Assembly (NCBI GenBank): GCA_025355105.1
Contig: JANYAE010000058.1
Location: 1 to 64,000, forward strand
From: Pseudomonadota bacterium
GTDB taxonomy: Bacteria; Pseudomonadota; Gammaproteobacteria; Steroidobacterales; Steroidobacteraceae
Direction: 5' to 3'
DNA: 64,000 nucleotides
In this document: one piece after another, positions 27,764 to 38,660 of the stretch
Layout: every line of letters starts with the position of its first letter
Position numbering within the stretch: position 1 is the first letter of the stretch
Position numbers and translations under genes: made by a program
The notes under the pieces: model-generated
Databases searched by the model: none
Told to the model about the DNA's origin: nothing
Seen by the model: the letters and a program-made list of their open reading frames with translations, nothing else

Positions 27764-28177
27764 TCAGCGGCCCGACAGGAGGTGGGCCACGGCCACCAGC
27801 GCATCGACGCCGCCGTCCATCATGTAATGGACCGGCGTCTCGCCCTTGAACGGCAGCTCGCGGCGCGGCTCGTGGATCCAGCGAAACGCGCGCTCGCCCG
27901 AGACGCCGTTCTTGGACAGCGCCGCGTGGATGCCGGTAATGATCTGGATGCGCTTCTGCTGCGCCGGCGTCAGGCGCGGCCCCTGGCCGACGCGGTAGCG
28001 GCGCAGCACCGCCGACGACGGGCAGCGCAGCAGCTTGCACTGCTGGATCTCGGACAGCTCCCACGCGTCGGCAACCCTGAAGAAGGCCGACAGCGCCGCA
28101 GGCACGCGCCCGGCCGGCTGGGCCGCAGGCGCGCTAGCGGAGGCCGCGGGCTTCGCAGATGACTTCGTAGGCTTCAC
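27764..28177 (-). CDS. MbcA/ParS/Xre antitoxin-like (DUF2384) domain protein
   Basis: FFRVADAWELSEIQQCKLLRCPSSAVLRRYR ... RIQIITGIHAALSKNGVSGERAFRWIHEP ... MMDGGVDALVAVAHLL; GTG start at 28177 overlaps the upstream gene, an internal GTG (28105) is possible. Confidence 0.7.
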   Translation of the reverse strand: MKPTKSSAKPAASASAPAAQPAGRVPAALSAFFRVADAWELSEIQQCKLLRCPSSAVLRRYRVGQGPRLTPAQQKRIQIITGIHAALSKNGVSGERAFRWIHEPRRELPFKGETPVHYMMDGGVDALVAVAHLLSGR

Positions 28178-28940
28178 GGATGCGCTGCGTCTTTTCTGTC
28201 GCCAGATCCTGCATCGACTCCGGCAGCCCGCGCGCGACGAGCTTATCCGGGTGGTTCTCGCTCATCTGCCGACGATACGCCTTCTTGACGTCCTCGTCGC
28301 TGGCCGACTGCGCGAGCCCGAGAACCGCGTAGGCGCTCGCGAGCCGGGCTCCGGGCGCCGGCGGCGGCGCGGTCCAGCCGCGCCCCTGCTGCAGCCGCAG
28401 CGCGGCCTCCAGGTGGGCAACCTCGAGGCCGCTGAAGCCGAGCCGCTCGGCAACGCCCATGATCAGCCCGCGGACCGGGCCCTTGAGGTCGTTGCCGGCC
28501 AGCGCGGCGCGCACCTGGATCTCCAGGAACAATCGCAGCAGGTCGTGGCGCGGACCGCACAGGGCCCGCAGGCGCGCGATCTCGGCCTCGACCGGGTAGT
28601 CCGGCTGCTTGCCACGGTTAAATGCGGCGATCGCGCGCTGGACGTGCGCCTCGTCGAGGTGCATCTGCCGCATGATCGCGCGCGCCGCGTCGATTTCGGC
28701 CTCCGATACCCGACCGTCGGCCTTGGCGAGGTAGCCCATGACCGCGAACGCGGTCTGGAACAGGGCGCCGCCGATCGCCGCAGGGTCCTCGTCAGCGCCG
28801 GGGCCTGTGCCCGCCCCGGCGCGCGGCCCCTGCGAGAGGTCGTAGCCGTGGCCGATCAGCGCGCCGACCGCGGCACCGACCGGGCCGCGGCCGACCAGCA
28901 GGCCGAGTAACGCCCCGATGATCTTTCCGGTCCATTGCAT
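28134..28940 (-). CDS. djlA: DjlA-like co-chaperone (TerB + DnaJ domains)
   Basis: N-terminal Gly-rich TM GKIIGALLGLLVGRGPVGAAVGALIGHGYD, TerB-like region, J domain AYAVLGLAQSASDEDVKKAYRRQMSENHPDKL. Confidence 0.92.
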   Translation of the reverse strand: MQWTGKIIGALLGLLVGRGPVGAAVGALIGHGYDLSQGPRAGAGTGPGADEDPAAIGGALFQTAFAVMGYLAKADGRVSEAEIDAARAIMRQMHLDEAHVQRAIAAFNRGKQPDYPVEAEIARLRALCGPRHDLLRLFLEIQVRAALAGNDLKGPVRGLIMGVAERLGFSGLEVAHLEAALRLQQGRGWTAPPPAPGARLASAYAVLGLAQSASDEDVKKAYRRQMSENHPDKLVARGLPESMQDLATEKTQRIREAYEVICEARGLR

Positions 28941-29037
28941 CGAGTTTCTTGACCCTGCTTTCCACGCCTTGCCAGAATGCCGGGCGCCGTGACGGACCCG
29001 CCGATCATGGTAGCAGCGACGAGGCGCTAACCGTCCC

Positions 29038-29937
29038 ATGAACCATTCCCCTACCGACCCGGTCTTCGAGACCCAGCTGAGCGGGCTCGAGCTGCTCCAC
29101 CGCGGCAAGGTGCGCGACGTCTACGCGCTCGGCGATGACCTGATGCTGCTGGTGGCCACCGACCGGCTGTCGGCCTTCGACGTGGTGCTGCCGGACCCGA
29201 TCCCGGAGAAGGGTCGCGTGCTGACCGAGATCTCGAGCTTCTGGTTCGCGCGCACCGGCCACATCGTCGCCAACCACCTGGCCGACCGGCGGGTCGAGGA
29301 GTTCGTCAGCGATCCGGCCGAGCGGCAGATGCTCACGCACCGCGCGCTGGTGGTCCGACGCCTGCGCGCGCTGCCGGTCGAGGCCGTGGTGCGCGGCTAC
29401 CTGATCGGCTCCGGCTGGAAGGACTACCAGCGCACCGGTGCGATCTGCGGCGTCCGCCTGCCCTCAGGCCTAAAGCAGGCGGATGCGCTGCCTGAGCCGA
29501 TCTTCACGCCGGCCACCAAGGCGGCCGTCGGCGAGCACGACGAGAACGTGCCTTTCGACGCCGTGGCCGAGACCATCGGCCGCGAGCTCGCCGAACAGGT
29601 GCGCCGCAACGCGCTCGCGCTCTACGCCTTCGCCGCCGACCACGCCCGCCGCCGCGGCATCATCATCGCCGACACCAAGTTCGAGTTCGGCGTCGACGGC
29701 CACGACCGACTGGTGCTGATCGACGAGGCGCTGACGCCCGACTCGTCGCGCTTCTGGCCGGTGTCGAGCTACCAGCCCGGCAAGAGCCCGCCGTCCTTCG
29801 ACAAGCAGTACGTGCGCGACTATCTGGAGACGCTCGACTGGAACAAGCGCGCGCCCGGGCCGCGACTGCCGGCCGAGGTGATCCGGCGCACCACCGCGAA
29901 CTACCTCGAGGCGCTGCGGCTGCTGACCGCGCCCTAG
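29038..29937 (+). CDS. purC: Phosphoribosylaminoimidazole-succinocarboxamide synthase
   Basis: [81 protein letters not shown]. Confidence 0.98.
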   Translation: MNHSPTDPVFETQLSGLELLHRGKVRDVYALGDDLMLLVATDRLSAFDVVLPDPIPEKGRVLTEISSFWFARTGHIVANHLADRRVEEFVSDPAERQMLTHRALVVRRLRALPVEAVVRGYLIGSGWKDYQRTGAICGVRLPSGLKQADALPEPIFTPATKAAVGEHDENVPFDAVAETIGRELAEQVRRNALALYAFAADHARRRGIIIADTKFEFGVDGHDRLVLIDEALTPDSSRFWPVSSYQPGKSPPSFDKQYVRDYLETLDWNKRAPGPRLPAEVIRRTTANYLEALRLLTAP

Positions 29938-30746
29938 CCTGGCGGCCGCTCGGCCCAGCGCGCAATGATCCGGGCGATCGCGCGCACGCCGTCGGTCAGC
30001 GCGGCCGGACCCGGCTGCAGGATCAGCGAGGACTTCACCTCGTGCAGCTCGCCGTCGCGCACCGCCGGCACCGCCGCCCAGCCCGGCCGCGAGCGCACGC
30101 GCTCGGCGCGGAACTTCTTGCCGCACCACGAGCCGAGGATCAGGTCCGGCGCGCGGCGCGTGACCTCGAGCGGATCGGCGATGATGCGCCCGCGCCCCAG
30201 CGGCTCGCGGGCCAGCTCCGGGAAGCAGTCGTCGCCGCCGGCGACGCCGACGAGCTCCGAGACCCAGCGGATCGCCGAGATCTGCGGCTCGTCCCACTCC
30301 TCGAAGTAGACGCGCGGCCGGCGCGGCAGGTGCGCCGCCGCGGCGCGCACCTCGGCGAGCCCGGCCTCGAGCCGCGCAACCAGTGCCGCGGTCTTGGCCT
30401 CGCAGCCGATCAGGCCACCGAGCGTGCGGATCATCGTCAGGATCTCGGCGACGCTGCGCTGGTTGAAGACGTGCACTGCGATGCCGGCGCGGATCAGCTG
30501 CGCGGCGATGTCCGCCTGCAGGTCCGAAAAGCCCAGCACCAGGTCGGGCTCGAGCGCCCGGATGCGCTCGATGCGCGCGCTCGTAAACGCCGAGACTCGC
30601 GGTTTCTCGCGCCGCGCGCGCACCGGCCGCACCGTGAAGCCCGAAATGCCGACGATCCGCCAGTCCTCGCCCAGCAGGTACAGCGTCTCGGTCGTCTCCT
30701 CGGTGAGGCAGACGATCCGCTCGGGAAAACCGCTCGCTGGGCGCAC
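29934..30746 (-). CDS. BtuF/TroA-type (cobalamin/heme/iron) substrate-binding-like protein, no evident signal peptide
   Basis: [80 protein letters not shown] start. Confidence 0.82.
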   Translation of the reverse strand: MRPASGFPERIVCLTEETTETLYLLGEDWRIVGISGFTVRPVRARREKPRVSAFTSARIERIRALEPDLVLGFSDLQADIAAQLIRAGIAVHVFNQRSVAEILTMIRTLGGLIGCEAKTAALVARLEAGLAEVRAAAAHLPRRPRVYFEEWDEPQISAIRWVSELVGVAGGDDCFPELAREPLGRGRIIADPLEVTRRAPDLILGSWCGKKFRAERVRSRPGWAAVPAVRDGELHEVKSSLILQPGPAALTDGVRAIARIIARWAERPPG

Positions 30747-30832
30747 CAGGACCTCCTCGGCGAGCGCCGAGCTTAGACCGGGGTCCCGCTCACTTGCCAG
30801 CGAGCGGGGCGAAGTGCAAGGCTTGCCGTCGC

Positions 30833-32155
30833 GTGCTGCCCAATCTCCACAAGCTCGAGGCGCTGCTGTTCGACCCGCCCGGCGTGCCGCTCGGCCGCGC
30901 CGGCAGCGCGGCGCTCGGCGTGCTGCGCTACAGCTACGCGCTGAGCCGCGATCTGGTGGTCGGCGACCTCAACATGCGCGCCATGAGCCTCGTCTATACG
31001 ACGCTGCTGTCGGTCGTACCGCTGCTCGCGTTCTGCTTCTCGATCGTCAAGGCCTTCGGCTTCCACCGCGAGTTCGAGCCGCTCATCTTCGAGTTCTTCC
31101 GGCCGCTCGGCGACAAGGCCCCGGAGCTGACGGCGCGGGTGCTCGGCTTCGTCGACCACCTGCAGGGCGGCGTGCTCGGCTCGCTCGGCCTTGCCTTCCT
31201 GCTCTGGACCGTGGTGTCGGTGGTGCAGAAGGTCGAGGAATCCTTCAACCACGTCTGGCACGTCGACCGGCCGCGCAGTCTCGCGCGCCGCTTCAGCGAA
31301 TACCTGTCGGTGCTGATCATCAGCCCGGTGCTGATGGTCGCCGCGCTCGGCCTGGTGGCGTCGCTGGCCACGCACACGGCGCTGGCGTGGCTCGAGTCGC
31401 ACCCGCCCTTCGGCCTGCTGCTGTCGACCGCCGGCAAGCTCGGGCCGCTGGCCATCGTCACGGCCGGCTTCACCTTCCTGTACTCGTTCGTGCCGAACAC
31501 CAAGGTCCGGTTCCGCTCGGCGGCGCTTGCCGGCCTCGCCGCCGCCACGGCCTGGGTCGCTGCGAGCTTCGGCTTCACGCAGCTGGTCGCCTACTCCACC
31601 GAGATGATGGCGGTCTACGCGGGCTTCGCGATCGTGCTGCTGGCGCTGATGTGGGTCTGGCTCAACTGGCTCATCCTGCTGACCGGCGCGCTGCTGGCCT
31701 TCTACCTGCAGAACCCCGGCTACCTGCGCGCCGGCGACCGCGACGTGCTGCCCACGGCGCGGCTTCGCGAGCGGCTCGCGCTCAGCGTCATGTACCTCGT
31801 GACCCGGGCCTTCGAGAGCGGCACGACCCGCTACCGGGTGGCGACGCTGGCCGAGGCGCTCGCGATCCCGTCCATGGCGCTCGCTCCGGTAATCGATGCG
31901 CTCGAGCAGGCCGGGATCCTCGAGACCACCGAGGGCGAGACGCTGCTGCCAGGGCGCGATCCGGCGCGCGTGACACTGGTCGAGGTGCTGGCCGCGGTGC
32001 GCGACGGCGGCCACGGCCGGGCGCTGACGCTGACCCGCGCGGCGATCGTGCCGCCGGCTGAGCTCGTCTGCCGGCAGGTGGACGAGGCGATCCGGCGCGA
32101 GCTCGGCAGCACGACGCTGCGCGACTTCGCCGCCGGCGGCGAGCCGCCCGCCTAG
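30833..32155 (+). CDS. YihY/virulence factor BrkB family inner membrane protein
   Basis: [83 protein letters not shown] start assumed. Confidence 0.92.
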   Translation: MLPNLHKLEALLFDPPGVPLGRAGSAALGVLRYSYALSRDLVVGDLNMRAMSLVYTTLLSVVPLLAFCFSIVKAFGFHREFEPLIFEFFRPLGDKAPELTARVLGFVDHLQGGVLGSLGLAFLLWTVVSVVQKVEESFNHVWHVDRPRSLARRFSEYLSVLIISPVLMVAALGLVASLATHTALAWLESHPPFGLLLSTAGKLGPLAIVTAGFTFLYSFVPNTKVRFRSAALAGLAAATAWVAASFGFTQLVAYSTEMMAVYAGFAIVLLALMWVWLNWLILLTGALLAFYLQNPGYLRAGDRDVLPTARLRERLALSVMYLVTRAFESGTTRYRVATLAEALAIPSMALAPVIDALEQAGILETTEGETLLPGRDPARVTLVEVLAAVRDGGHGRALTLTRAAIVPPAELVCRQVDEAIRRELGSTTLRDFAAGGEPPA

Positions 32156-33432
32156 ACCTGCGCCAGCGCCTGGCGCATGTCCTCGATCAGGTCGTCGGGA
32201 TGCTCGATGCCGATCGAGACGCGGATCATCGACGCGGAGATGCCGAGGCGATCGCGAACCTCGGCCGGAACGCCGGAGTGCGTCATCGCCGCCGGGTGGC
32301 TGGCGAGGCTCTCGGTACCGCCGAGGCTGACGGCCAGCTTGATGACCTGCAGCGCGTCGAGGAAGCGGAACGCGCCGGCCTCGCCGCCCTGCACCTCGAA
32401 GGAGAACGTCGAGCCTGCCGCCTGACACTGGCGCTCGAACACCGTGCGACGCGGGTCGCCGGCGGCCAGCAGGCCGAGATGCTTGACCGAGATCACCTTC
32501 GGCTGGCCGGCGAGGAACTCGGCGACGCGCTGCGCGTTGTCGTTGGCGCGCTCCATGCGCAGCTTCAGCGTCTCCATCGAGCGCAGCAGCATCCACGCCG
32601 AGTTCGGATCGAGCTGCGTGCCCATCGCGCCGCGCAGCATGCGGATCGGCTGCACCACCGCGCGCCGCCCGGTGACGCCGCCGGCGACGAGGTCCGAGTG
32701 GCCGCCGACGTACTTGGTCAGCGAGTAGACGTTGAGGTCGGCGCCGCACTGCAGTGGATTCTGGTACAGCGGCCCGAGCATCGTATTGTCGGTGACCACC
32801 AGCGGCCGGTGACCCTGGCGGCGGCCGATGTCGTCGGCGGTCTCGGCCATCAGCGCGAGGTCGACCAGCGCGTTGGTCGGATTCGCCGGCGTCTCGGTCA
32901 TGATCATCGCCACGCGCCCCTGCGCCAGCGCCGCCGTGGCCGCCGCGCTCACCACCTCGCGGCTCAGGCCGTCGGCGAAGCCGACGTGCCGGATGCCGTA
33001 GTTCGGCAGCGCCCTGGCGATCAGCGTCTCGGTGCCGCCATAGAGCGGCTGGCAGCACAGCAGCACGTCGCCGGCGCGCAGGTAGGCGAGGAAGGTGGTC
33101 GCGATCGCCGACATGCCCGACGAGAACACCGCCGCCGACTCGGCCTCATCCCAGAGCGCGAGCCGGTCCTCGAGCACCTCGAGATTCGGATTGTTGAAGC
33201 GCGAGTAGACGAGGCCGCCGGCCTGGCCCTCCGGCAGCGGCTTGCGCCCTGAGGTGTAGTCGAAGAAGTCCTTGCCGTCCTGCGCGGTACGGAACACGAA
33301 GGTTGAGGTCAGGAACACCGGCGGCTTGAGCGAGCCCTCCGAGAGGTGCGGTTCGAAGCCGAAGCCCATCATCTGGGTTTCGGGTGCCAGTGTCCGCTGG
33401 CCGATGGTGCGCTTGTGGTAGGTATCGGCCAT
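32152..33432 (-). CDS. Cystathionine gamma-synthase family PLP-dependent enzyme
   Basis: [52 protein letters not shown] (PLP lysine), [21 protein letters not shown]. Confidence 0.94.
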   Translation of the reverse strand: MADTYHKRTIGQRTLAPETQMMGFGFEPHLSEGSLKPPVFLTSTFVFRTAQDGKDFFDYTSGRKPLPEGQAGGLVYSRFNNPNLEVLEDRLALWDEAESAAVFSSGMSAIATTFLAYLRAGDVLLCCQPLYGGTETLIARALPNYGIRHVGFADGLSREVVSAAATAALAQGRVAMIMTETPANPTNALVDLALMAETADDIGRRQGHRPLVVTDNTMLGPLYQNPLQCGADLNVYSLTKYVGGHSDLVAGGVTGRRAVVQPIRMLRGAMGTQLDPNSAWMLLRSMETLKLRMERANDNAQRVAEFLAGQPKVISVKHLGLLAAGDPRRTVFERQCQAAGSTFSFEVQGGEAGAFRFLDALQVIKLAVSLGGTESLASHPAAMTHSGVPAEVRDRLGISASMIRVSIGIEHPDDLIEDMRQALAQV

Positions 33433-33474
33433 GGTCGCTGCTCTCCCGCTACGGACTGGCGCGCAGGCGCCTGA

Positions 33475-34809
33475 CTACTCGCCGGCGATCGTCATCTCAT
33501 CGACCAGCATCGAACCGACGCGGATCGAGCCGCGCTCGTCGATATCGCGCCCGACCGCGACCAGACGCGCGAACATGTCCTTGAGGTTGCCGGCGATCGT
33601 GATCTCGTGCACCGGGTACGCAAGCTCACCGCCCTCCACCCAGAAGCCCGCGGCACCGCGTGAGTAGTCGCCGGTGACGCCGTTGACGCCCTGGCCCATG
33701 AGCTCGGTCACGACCAGGCCGCGGCCCATGCGGCGCAGCAACCCGCCGAAGTCCTCGGCGCCCGGATGCACGTTCAGGTTGTGCACGCCGCCGGCGTTGC
33801 CGGTCGTCTTGAGCCCGAGCTTGCGGGCCGCGTAGGTGTTGAGCACGTAGCCCTGCAGCACGCCGCCGGCCACCAGCTCGCGGTCGCGCGTCGCGCAGCC
33901 CTCACCGTCGAACGGCGCGCTGCCGAGCGCGCGCGGCAGGTGCGGGCGCTCCGAGATGCCGAAAAACGACGGGAACACCTGCGTCCCGGCGGCATCGAGC
34001 AGGAAGGTGCTCTTGCGGTACTGCGCGCCGCCGCGCACCGCGGCGATGAAGTGGCCGACCAAGCCTCGCGCGAGCTCCGGAGCGAACAGCACCGGTGCGC
34101 GCGTGGTCGGGATGCGCCGCGCGCCGAGGCGCCGCACGGTGCGTTCGGCGGCCTGCCGGCCGACGGCCTCGACGTCCTCGAGCGTGCGCCAGTCGCGCGA
34201 CGCGGTGTACCAGTAGTCGCGCTCCTGCTGCTCGCCCTGCTGGCCCATCACGACGCAGCTGACGCTGTAGTACGTCGACGGGAAGCCGCCGAGGAAGCCG
34301 AGCGAGTTGCCGTAGACGCGCAGCGAACGATGGCTGCCGACGCTCGCGCCCTCGGAGTTCGTGACGCGCGGATCAAGCGCGAGCGCGGCCGCCTCGCAGC
34401 GCTTGGCGATCTCGATGCCGGCCTCGGCCTCGAGGTCCCACGGATGCGAGAGGTTGAGGTCCGGCACATCGCGCGCCAGCGTGTCGGGATCGGGCAACCC
34501 CGCGCACTCATCCTCGGCCGTGAAGCGGGCGATCGAGACGGCCTTGCGCACGGTGTCGGCGATCGCCGCCCACGACAGGTCGCCGGTGGTCGCCGTGCCC
34601 TTGCGCCGGCCGACGTAGGCGGTGATGCCCATGCCGCGGTCGCGCTGGTACTCCAGCGTTTCGACCTCGCCGAGCCGGACGCCGATCGACAGCCCGGTGT
34701 CGACGCTGACGCCGACGTCGGCCTCGGTGGCACCGGCGGCACGCGCCTCCGCGAGCGACTGCTCGACGAGGGCGGCGAGATCGGCGTGCGCGAGAGCGGG
34801 CGTCTGCAT
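33475..34809 (-). CDS. pmbA: Metalloprotease PmbA (TldE)
   Basis: ECAGLPDPDTLARDVPDLNL, GLVGHFIAAVRGGAQYRKSTFLLDAAG, MGQGVNGVTGDYSRGAAGFWVEGGELAYPVHEITIAGNLKDMF. Confidence 0.97.
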   Translation of the reverse strand: MQTPALAHADLAALVEQSLAEARAAGATEADVGVSVDTGLSIGVRLGEVETLEYQRDRGMGITAYVGRRKGTATTGDLSWAAIADTVRKAVSIARFTAEDECAGLPDPDTLARDVPDLNLSHPWDLEAEAGIEIAKRCEAAALALDPRVTNSEGASVGSHRSLRVYGNSLGFLGGFPSTYYSVSCVVMGQQGEQQERDYWYTASRDWRTLEDVEAVGRQAAERTVRRLGARRIPTTRAPVLFAPELARGLVGHFIAAVRGGAQYRKSTFLLDAAGTQVFPSFFGISERPHLPRALGSAPFDGEGCATRDRELVAGGVLQGYVLNTYAARKLGLKTTGNAGGVHNLNVHPGAEDFGGLLRRMGRGLVVTELMGQGVNGVTGDYSRGAAGFWVEGGELAYPVHEITIAGNLKDMFARLVAVGRDIDERGSIRVGSMLVDEMTIAGE

Positions 34810-34858
34810 GGGGCTCCGGGAGCGGGAATCGGGCCGTCATTCTAGGCTAGGATGGGCC

Positions 34859-35383
34859 ATGGCGGAGCGCGACGAAGACCCCGGGCCAATCGAGCCTCCC
34901 AGCAAGAGCCAGCGCAAGCGGGACGCCGAGGACCTCAAGGACCTGGGCGACGAGCTGGTGGCGCTGCCAGCGGCCGACCTCGAGGCGCTGCCGCTCGCGG
35001 AGAAGCTGCGCGACGCGATCGACCTCGCCCGGCGCATCACCGCCCACGGCGCCGCCGCCCGGCAGCGGCAGCTGATCGGCAAGATCCTGCGCAAGGTGGA
35101 CGTCGACGAGATCCGGGCGGCGCTGGCCTCGCGTGCCCTCGAGATCCGATTCGAGGCCCGCGAATTCCACCGCATCGAGGGCTGGCGCGACCGGCTGCTG
35201 GCCGAGGGCGAGACGGCGGTGGCGGCGCTCACCGCCGCGGTCCCCGAGCTCGACGCCGGCCGGCTGCGGGCGCTGCTCGCCCAGGCCCGCGCCGAGGCCG
35301 CGGCCGGTCGGCCGCCAGCGGCGGCGCGCGAGCTGTTCCGCTACCTGCGCGGCGCGCTCGCCGCAGAAGCGCCGAGCGCGTAA
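34859..35383 (+). CDS. yjgA: Ribosome-associated protein YjgA/DarP
   Basis: PSKSQRKRDAEDLKDLGDELVALP...LPLAEKLRDAIDLARRITAHGAAARQRQLIGKILRKVD; divergent from pmbA. Confidence 0.94.
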   Translation: MAERDEDPGPIEPPSKSQRKRDAEDLKDLGDELVALPAADLEALPLAEKLRDAIDLARRITAHGAAARQRQLIGKILRKVDVDEIRAALASRALEIRFEAREFHRIEGWRDRLLAEGETAVAALTAAVPELDAGRLRALLAQARAEAAAGRPPAAARELFRYLRGALAAEAPSA

Positions 35384-35392
35384 AATCCGTCT

Positions 35393-35893
35393 ATGAAGCC
35401 CCTCGTTGGAATCATCATGGGCTCGTCTTCCGACTGGGAGACGATGCAGTCCGCGGCCGACACGCTGACCCAGCTCGGCGTCCCGCACGAGGTGCGGGTG
35501 GTCTCCGCCCACCGCACGCCGGACCTGTTGTTCGAGTACGCCGCCGCCGCCAAGGGCCGCGGCCTCGAGGTCATCATCGCCGGTGCCGGCGGCGCCGCCC
35601 ACCTGCCGGGTATGACCGCCGCCAAGACCTCGCTGCCGGTGCTCGGCGTGCCGGTGCAGTCAAAGACCTTGTCAGGGCTCGACTCGCTGCTGTCGATCGC
35701 GCAGATGCCGGCGGGCATCCCGGTCGGCACGCTCGCAATCGGCCCCGCCGGGGCGACCAACGCGGCATTGCTGGCCGCCGCGATCCTCGCCAACAAGCAC
35801 GCCGCGATCGGCAGCGCGCTCGAGCGCTTTCGCGCCGCGCAGACCGAGAAGGTGCTGGCGAAGCCGGACCCCCGAGCGGGCGCGACCACGTGA
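35393..35893 (+). CDS. purE: 5-(carboxyamino)imidazole ribonucleotide mutase
   Basis: [54 protein letters not shown]. Confidence 0.98.
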   Translation: MKPLVGIIMGSSSDWETMQSAADTLTQLGVPHEVRVVSAHRTPDLLFEYAAAAKGRGLEVIIAGAGGAAHLPGMTAAKTSLPVLGVPVQSKTLSGLDSLLSIAQMPAGIPVGTLAIGPAGATNAALLAAAILANKHAAIGSALERFRAAQTEKVLAKPDPRAGATT

Positions 35894-36972
35894 AGGTCGC
35901 GGTCATCGGCGCGGGCCAGCTCGGTCGGATGCTGGCCCTCGCGGGCTATCCGCTCGGTCTCAGCTTCGAGTTCTACGACCGCACCGCGGACACGCCGGGT
36001 GGCCAGGTCGGGCCGATCGTCAGCGGCGAGTTCGACGACCTCGCGCGCCTCGAGCAGCTCGCGCGACGGGCCGACGTCGTGACCTTCGACTGGGAGAACG
36101 TCCCGGTCAGCTCGCTCGAGCCGCTCGTCCGGCACGCCCCGGTCTACCCGCAGCCGGCCGCGCTCGCGGTGGCGCAGGACCGGCTGCTCGAGAAGACTCT
36201 GTTCCGCGACCTCGGCATTCCGACGCCGCCGTTCGCCCCGGTGGACCTGCGCCAGGATCTCGAGGCGGCCGTGACGCGCATCGGCCTGCCGGGCATCCTG
36301 AAGACGCGCCGCTTCGGCTACGACGGCAAGGGCCAGGCGCGCATCCGGACCCGCGCCGACATCGCGACCGCGTGGACGGCGCTCGGCGGCGAGCCGCTGA
36401 TCTACGAGGGTTTCGTGCGCTTCAGCCGCGAGTTGTCGCTGATCGGCGCGCGCAGCAGCCGCGGCGAGGTCGCCTTCTACCCGCTCGCCGACAACGTCCA
36501 CGCGCACGGCATCCTGTCGGTGACGCGCGCGCCGGTGAGGAGCGCGCCGCTGCAGCGCGCCGCGCAGCGCCACATGCGCGCGATCCTCGATCACTTCGGC
36601 TACGTCGGCGTGCTGGCGATCGAGTTCTTCGTCGAGCGCGGCCGCCTGGTCGCCAACGAGATGGCGCCGCGCGTGCACAACTCCGGCCACTGGACCATCG
36701 AGGGCGCTGAGACCAGCCAGTTCGAGAACCACCTGCGGGCGATCCTCGGCCTGCCGCTCGGCTCGACCGCGGCACGCGGCTATGCGGCGATGCAGAACTT
36801 CGTCGGTCGCCTGCCGGCGCGGGCCGCCGCGCTTGCGGTGCCGGGCCTGCACCTGCACGACTACAGCAAGCGCGAGGCCCGGCCCGGCCGCAAGCTCGGC
36901 CACGCCACCGTCGTCGCCGGTTCGGCACGCGCCCGCGAGGCGGCGCTGCGACGCCTGCAGCGGCTGCGCTGA
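35890..36972 (+). CDS. purK: 5-(carboxyamino)imidazole ribonucleotide synthase
   Basis: [70 protein letters not shown] start overlapping purE stop (GTGA). Confidence 0.97.
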   Translation: MKVAVIGAGQLGRMLALAGYPLGLSFEFYDRTADTPGGQVGPIVSGEFDDLARLEQLARRADVVTFDWENVPVSSLEPLVRHAPVYPQPAALAVAQDRLLEKTLFRDLGIPTPPFAPVDLRQDLEAAVTRIGLPGILKTRRFGYDGKGQARIRTRADIATAWTALGGEPLIYEGFVRFSRELSLIGARSSRGEVAFYPLADNVHAHGILSVTRAPVRSAPLQRAAQRHMRAILDHFGYVGVLAIEFFVERGRLVANEMAPRVHNSGHWTIEGAETSQFENHLRAILGLPLGSTAARGYAAMQNFVGRLPARAAALAVPGLHLHDYSKREARPGRKLGHATVVAGSARAREAALRRLQRLR

Positions 36973-37016
36973 TCGCCGGCCTGCCGCCGGCCGCGCGCAC
37001 CCTGCCGGGCCCGACT

Positions 37017-37045
37017 TTGGCGGTATTTTGACGGTACCGTATAGT
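37017..37045 (+). promoter_or_regulatory. Candidate promoter/operator upstream of AAA-FHA gene
   Basis: TTGGCG, 17-nt spacer, TATAGT; spacer contains palindrome ACGGTACCGT (37031-37040). Confidence 0.45.
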
Positions 37046-37090
37046 GGGCTGTCGTTGGCCAGCGGACCGGCAACTCAGGCACCCCAGTCG

Positions 37091-38371
37091 ATGTATCTCG
37101 ACCTGTTCCGACTGAAGGAGCTCCCGTTCCGGCTGAGTCCGGACCCGCAGTTCCTGTACCTGTCCAAGCACCATGCGCGCGCCAAGGCGTACATGGAATC
37201 GACCATCTGGTTCACCGACGGCTTCGTCGTGATCACCGGCGAGATCGGTGCGGGCAAGACCACCCTGATCGAGAGCTTCCTGCGCGAACTCGACAAGGAC
37301 GTGGTGGTCGCGCAGATCAACCAGACGCAGATCAGCCCGCTCGGCTTCCTGCAGGGGCTGCTGGTGCAGTTCGGATTCTCGCCGTTCAAGATGAACAAGG
37401 CGGAGCTGCTCGCGACCATCAACAGCTTCCTGGTCGAGCAGTACGCCGCCGGCCGCAAGGTGGTGCTGGTGATCGACGAGGCTCAGAACCTGTCCAGCCG
37501 GGTGCTCGAGGAGGTGCGGCTGCTGTCCGGCGTCGAGACGACCAAGGACAAGACGCTGCGGATCATCCTCGCCGGCCAGCCGGAGCTCAACGACAAGCTT
37601 GACTCGCCCGAGATGGTCCAGCTCGCGCAGCGCATCCGGCTGCGCTTCCACCTGACGCCGCTGTCGCGCGAGGACTGCAGCGCCTACATCCTGCACCGCC
37701 TCGAGATCGCCGGCGCCGGCGGCCGGTCGATCTTCAGCGAGAGCGCGCTCGGGCTGGTGCACCGCTACACGGGCGGCGTGCCGCGGCTCATCAACACCCT
37801 GTCCGACACTTCGATGATGAGCGCCTTCGCCATCGACAAGGACACCGTCGACGAGGCCGAGGTCAAGGCGGCGGTCGATGAACTGCAGTGGGTGGAGTAC
37901 GCGGCCCGTACCAACCGCATGCAGCGCGCCGAGATGGTGGTGCCGGTGCTGCGCCACATCTCGCCCGACACCGTGCTCGGGCGGATCTACGTGGCGACCG
38001 ACGGCCGCACCGTGGCCGAGAAGGAGCTGAAGCTCGGACGCCTGCTGGTCGGGCGCACCTCCGAGAACGACCTGCAGATCGACTCGAAGTACGTCAGCCG
38101 CCACCACTGCCAGATCACGGTGACGCTCGAGGGCACGGTGGTCGAGGACCTCAACAGCACCAACGGCCTCGTCTGCCGCGGCAAGCGCGTGCGCCGGCAG
38201 CTGCTCAAGGACGGCGACGTGATCGTCATCGGCCAGCACACGCTGAGCTACGTCGACGAGCGCCCGAACACGCCGCGCGGGCCCACCGACACCGGCAGCG
38301 GCGACACCAACGCCACGGGCTCCCACGAGATGCTGAGCGCGAACCCGGAGTCCGGTTCAGGCCCGCACTGA
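37091..38371 (+). CDS. ExeA/GspA-type AAA ATPase with C-terminal FHA domain
   Basis: MYLDLFRLKELPFRLSPDPQFLYLSKHHARA, Walker A GEIGAGKTTL, Walker B VLVIDEAQNL; FHA core LLVGRTSENDLQIDSKYVSRHHCQI...EDLNSTNGLVCRGKRV. Confidence 0.93.
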   Translation: MYLDLFRLKELPFRLSPDPQFLYLSKHHARAKAYMESTIWFTDGFVVITGEIGAGKTTLIESFLRELDKDVVVAQINQTQISPLGFLQGLLVQFGFSPFKMNKAELLATINSFLVEQYAAGRKVVLVIDEAQNLSSRVLEEVRLLSGVETTKDKTLRIILAGQPELNDKLDSPEMVQLAQRIRLRFHLTPLSREDCSAYILHRLEIAGAGGRSIFSESALGLVHRYTGGVPRLINTLSDTSMMSAFAIDKDTVDEAEVKAAVDELQWVEYAARTNRMQRAEMVVPVLRHISPDTVLGRIYVATDGRTVAEKELKLGRLLVGRTSENDLQIDSKYVSRHHCQITVTLEGTVVEDLNSTNGLVCRGKRVRRQLLKDGDVIVIGQHTLSYVDERPNTPRGPTDTGSGDTNATGSHEMLSANPESGSGPH

Positions 38372-38388
38372 GCAGGCGGCGGCGAGGG

Positions 38389-38610
38389 CTACTCGTCGAG
38401 CGGGCGGTGGTCGTAGCGCGCCGCGTCGTCGCGGTAGGAGCGGCGCCTCAGGATCAGCACGGCACCGCCGACGATGCCGATCACCCCGGCGGCGAAGGCC
38501 GCGTTGCTCCAGGCTGATGCCCGACCGGCGTAGGACGCGAGGCCGGCGCCGAGGCCCGCGGCGAGGTAGGCGTACGGCAGCGCTTCGTAGAGGCCGCGCG
38601 GCAGGTGCAT
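38389..38610 (-). CDS. Small hypothetical membrane protein (two predicted TM segments)
   Basis: 73 aa MHLPRGLYEALPYAYLAAGLGAGLASYAGRASAWSNAAFAAGVIGIVGGAVLILRRRSYR... Confidence 0.6.
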   Translation of the reverse strand: MHLPRGLYEALPYAYLAAGLGAGLASYAGRASAWSNAAFAAGVIGIVGGAVLILRRRSYRDDAARYDHRPLDE

Positions 38611-38660
38611 CAGCGGATCTCCCAGGCGCGCGCCGCGGCCGGCGCGTCGCCGACACGGTG

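Noticed and set aside
30773-33058. 761-aa minus-strand ORF spanning yihY and the PLP enzyme
   Set aside because: Crosses two well-supported genes in another frame; no recognisable motifs.
36422-38326. 634-aa minus-strand ORF antisense to purK and the AAA-FHA gene
   Set aside because: Shadow ORF opposite two genes with diagnostic motifs.
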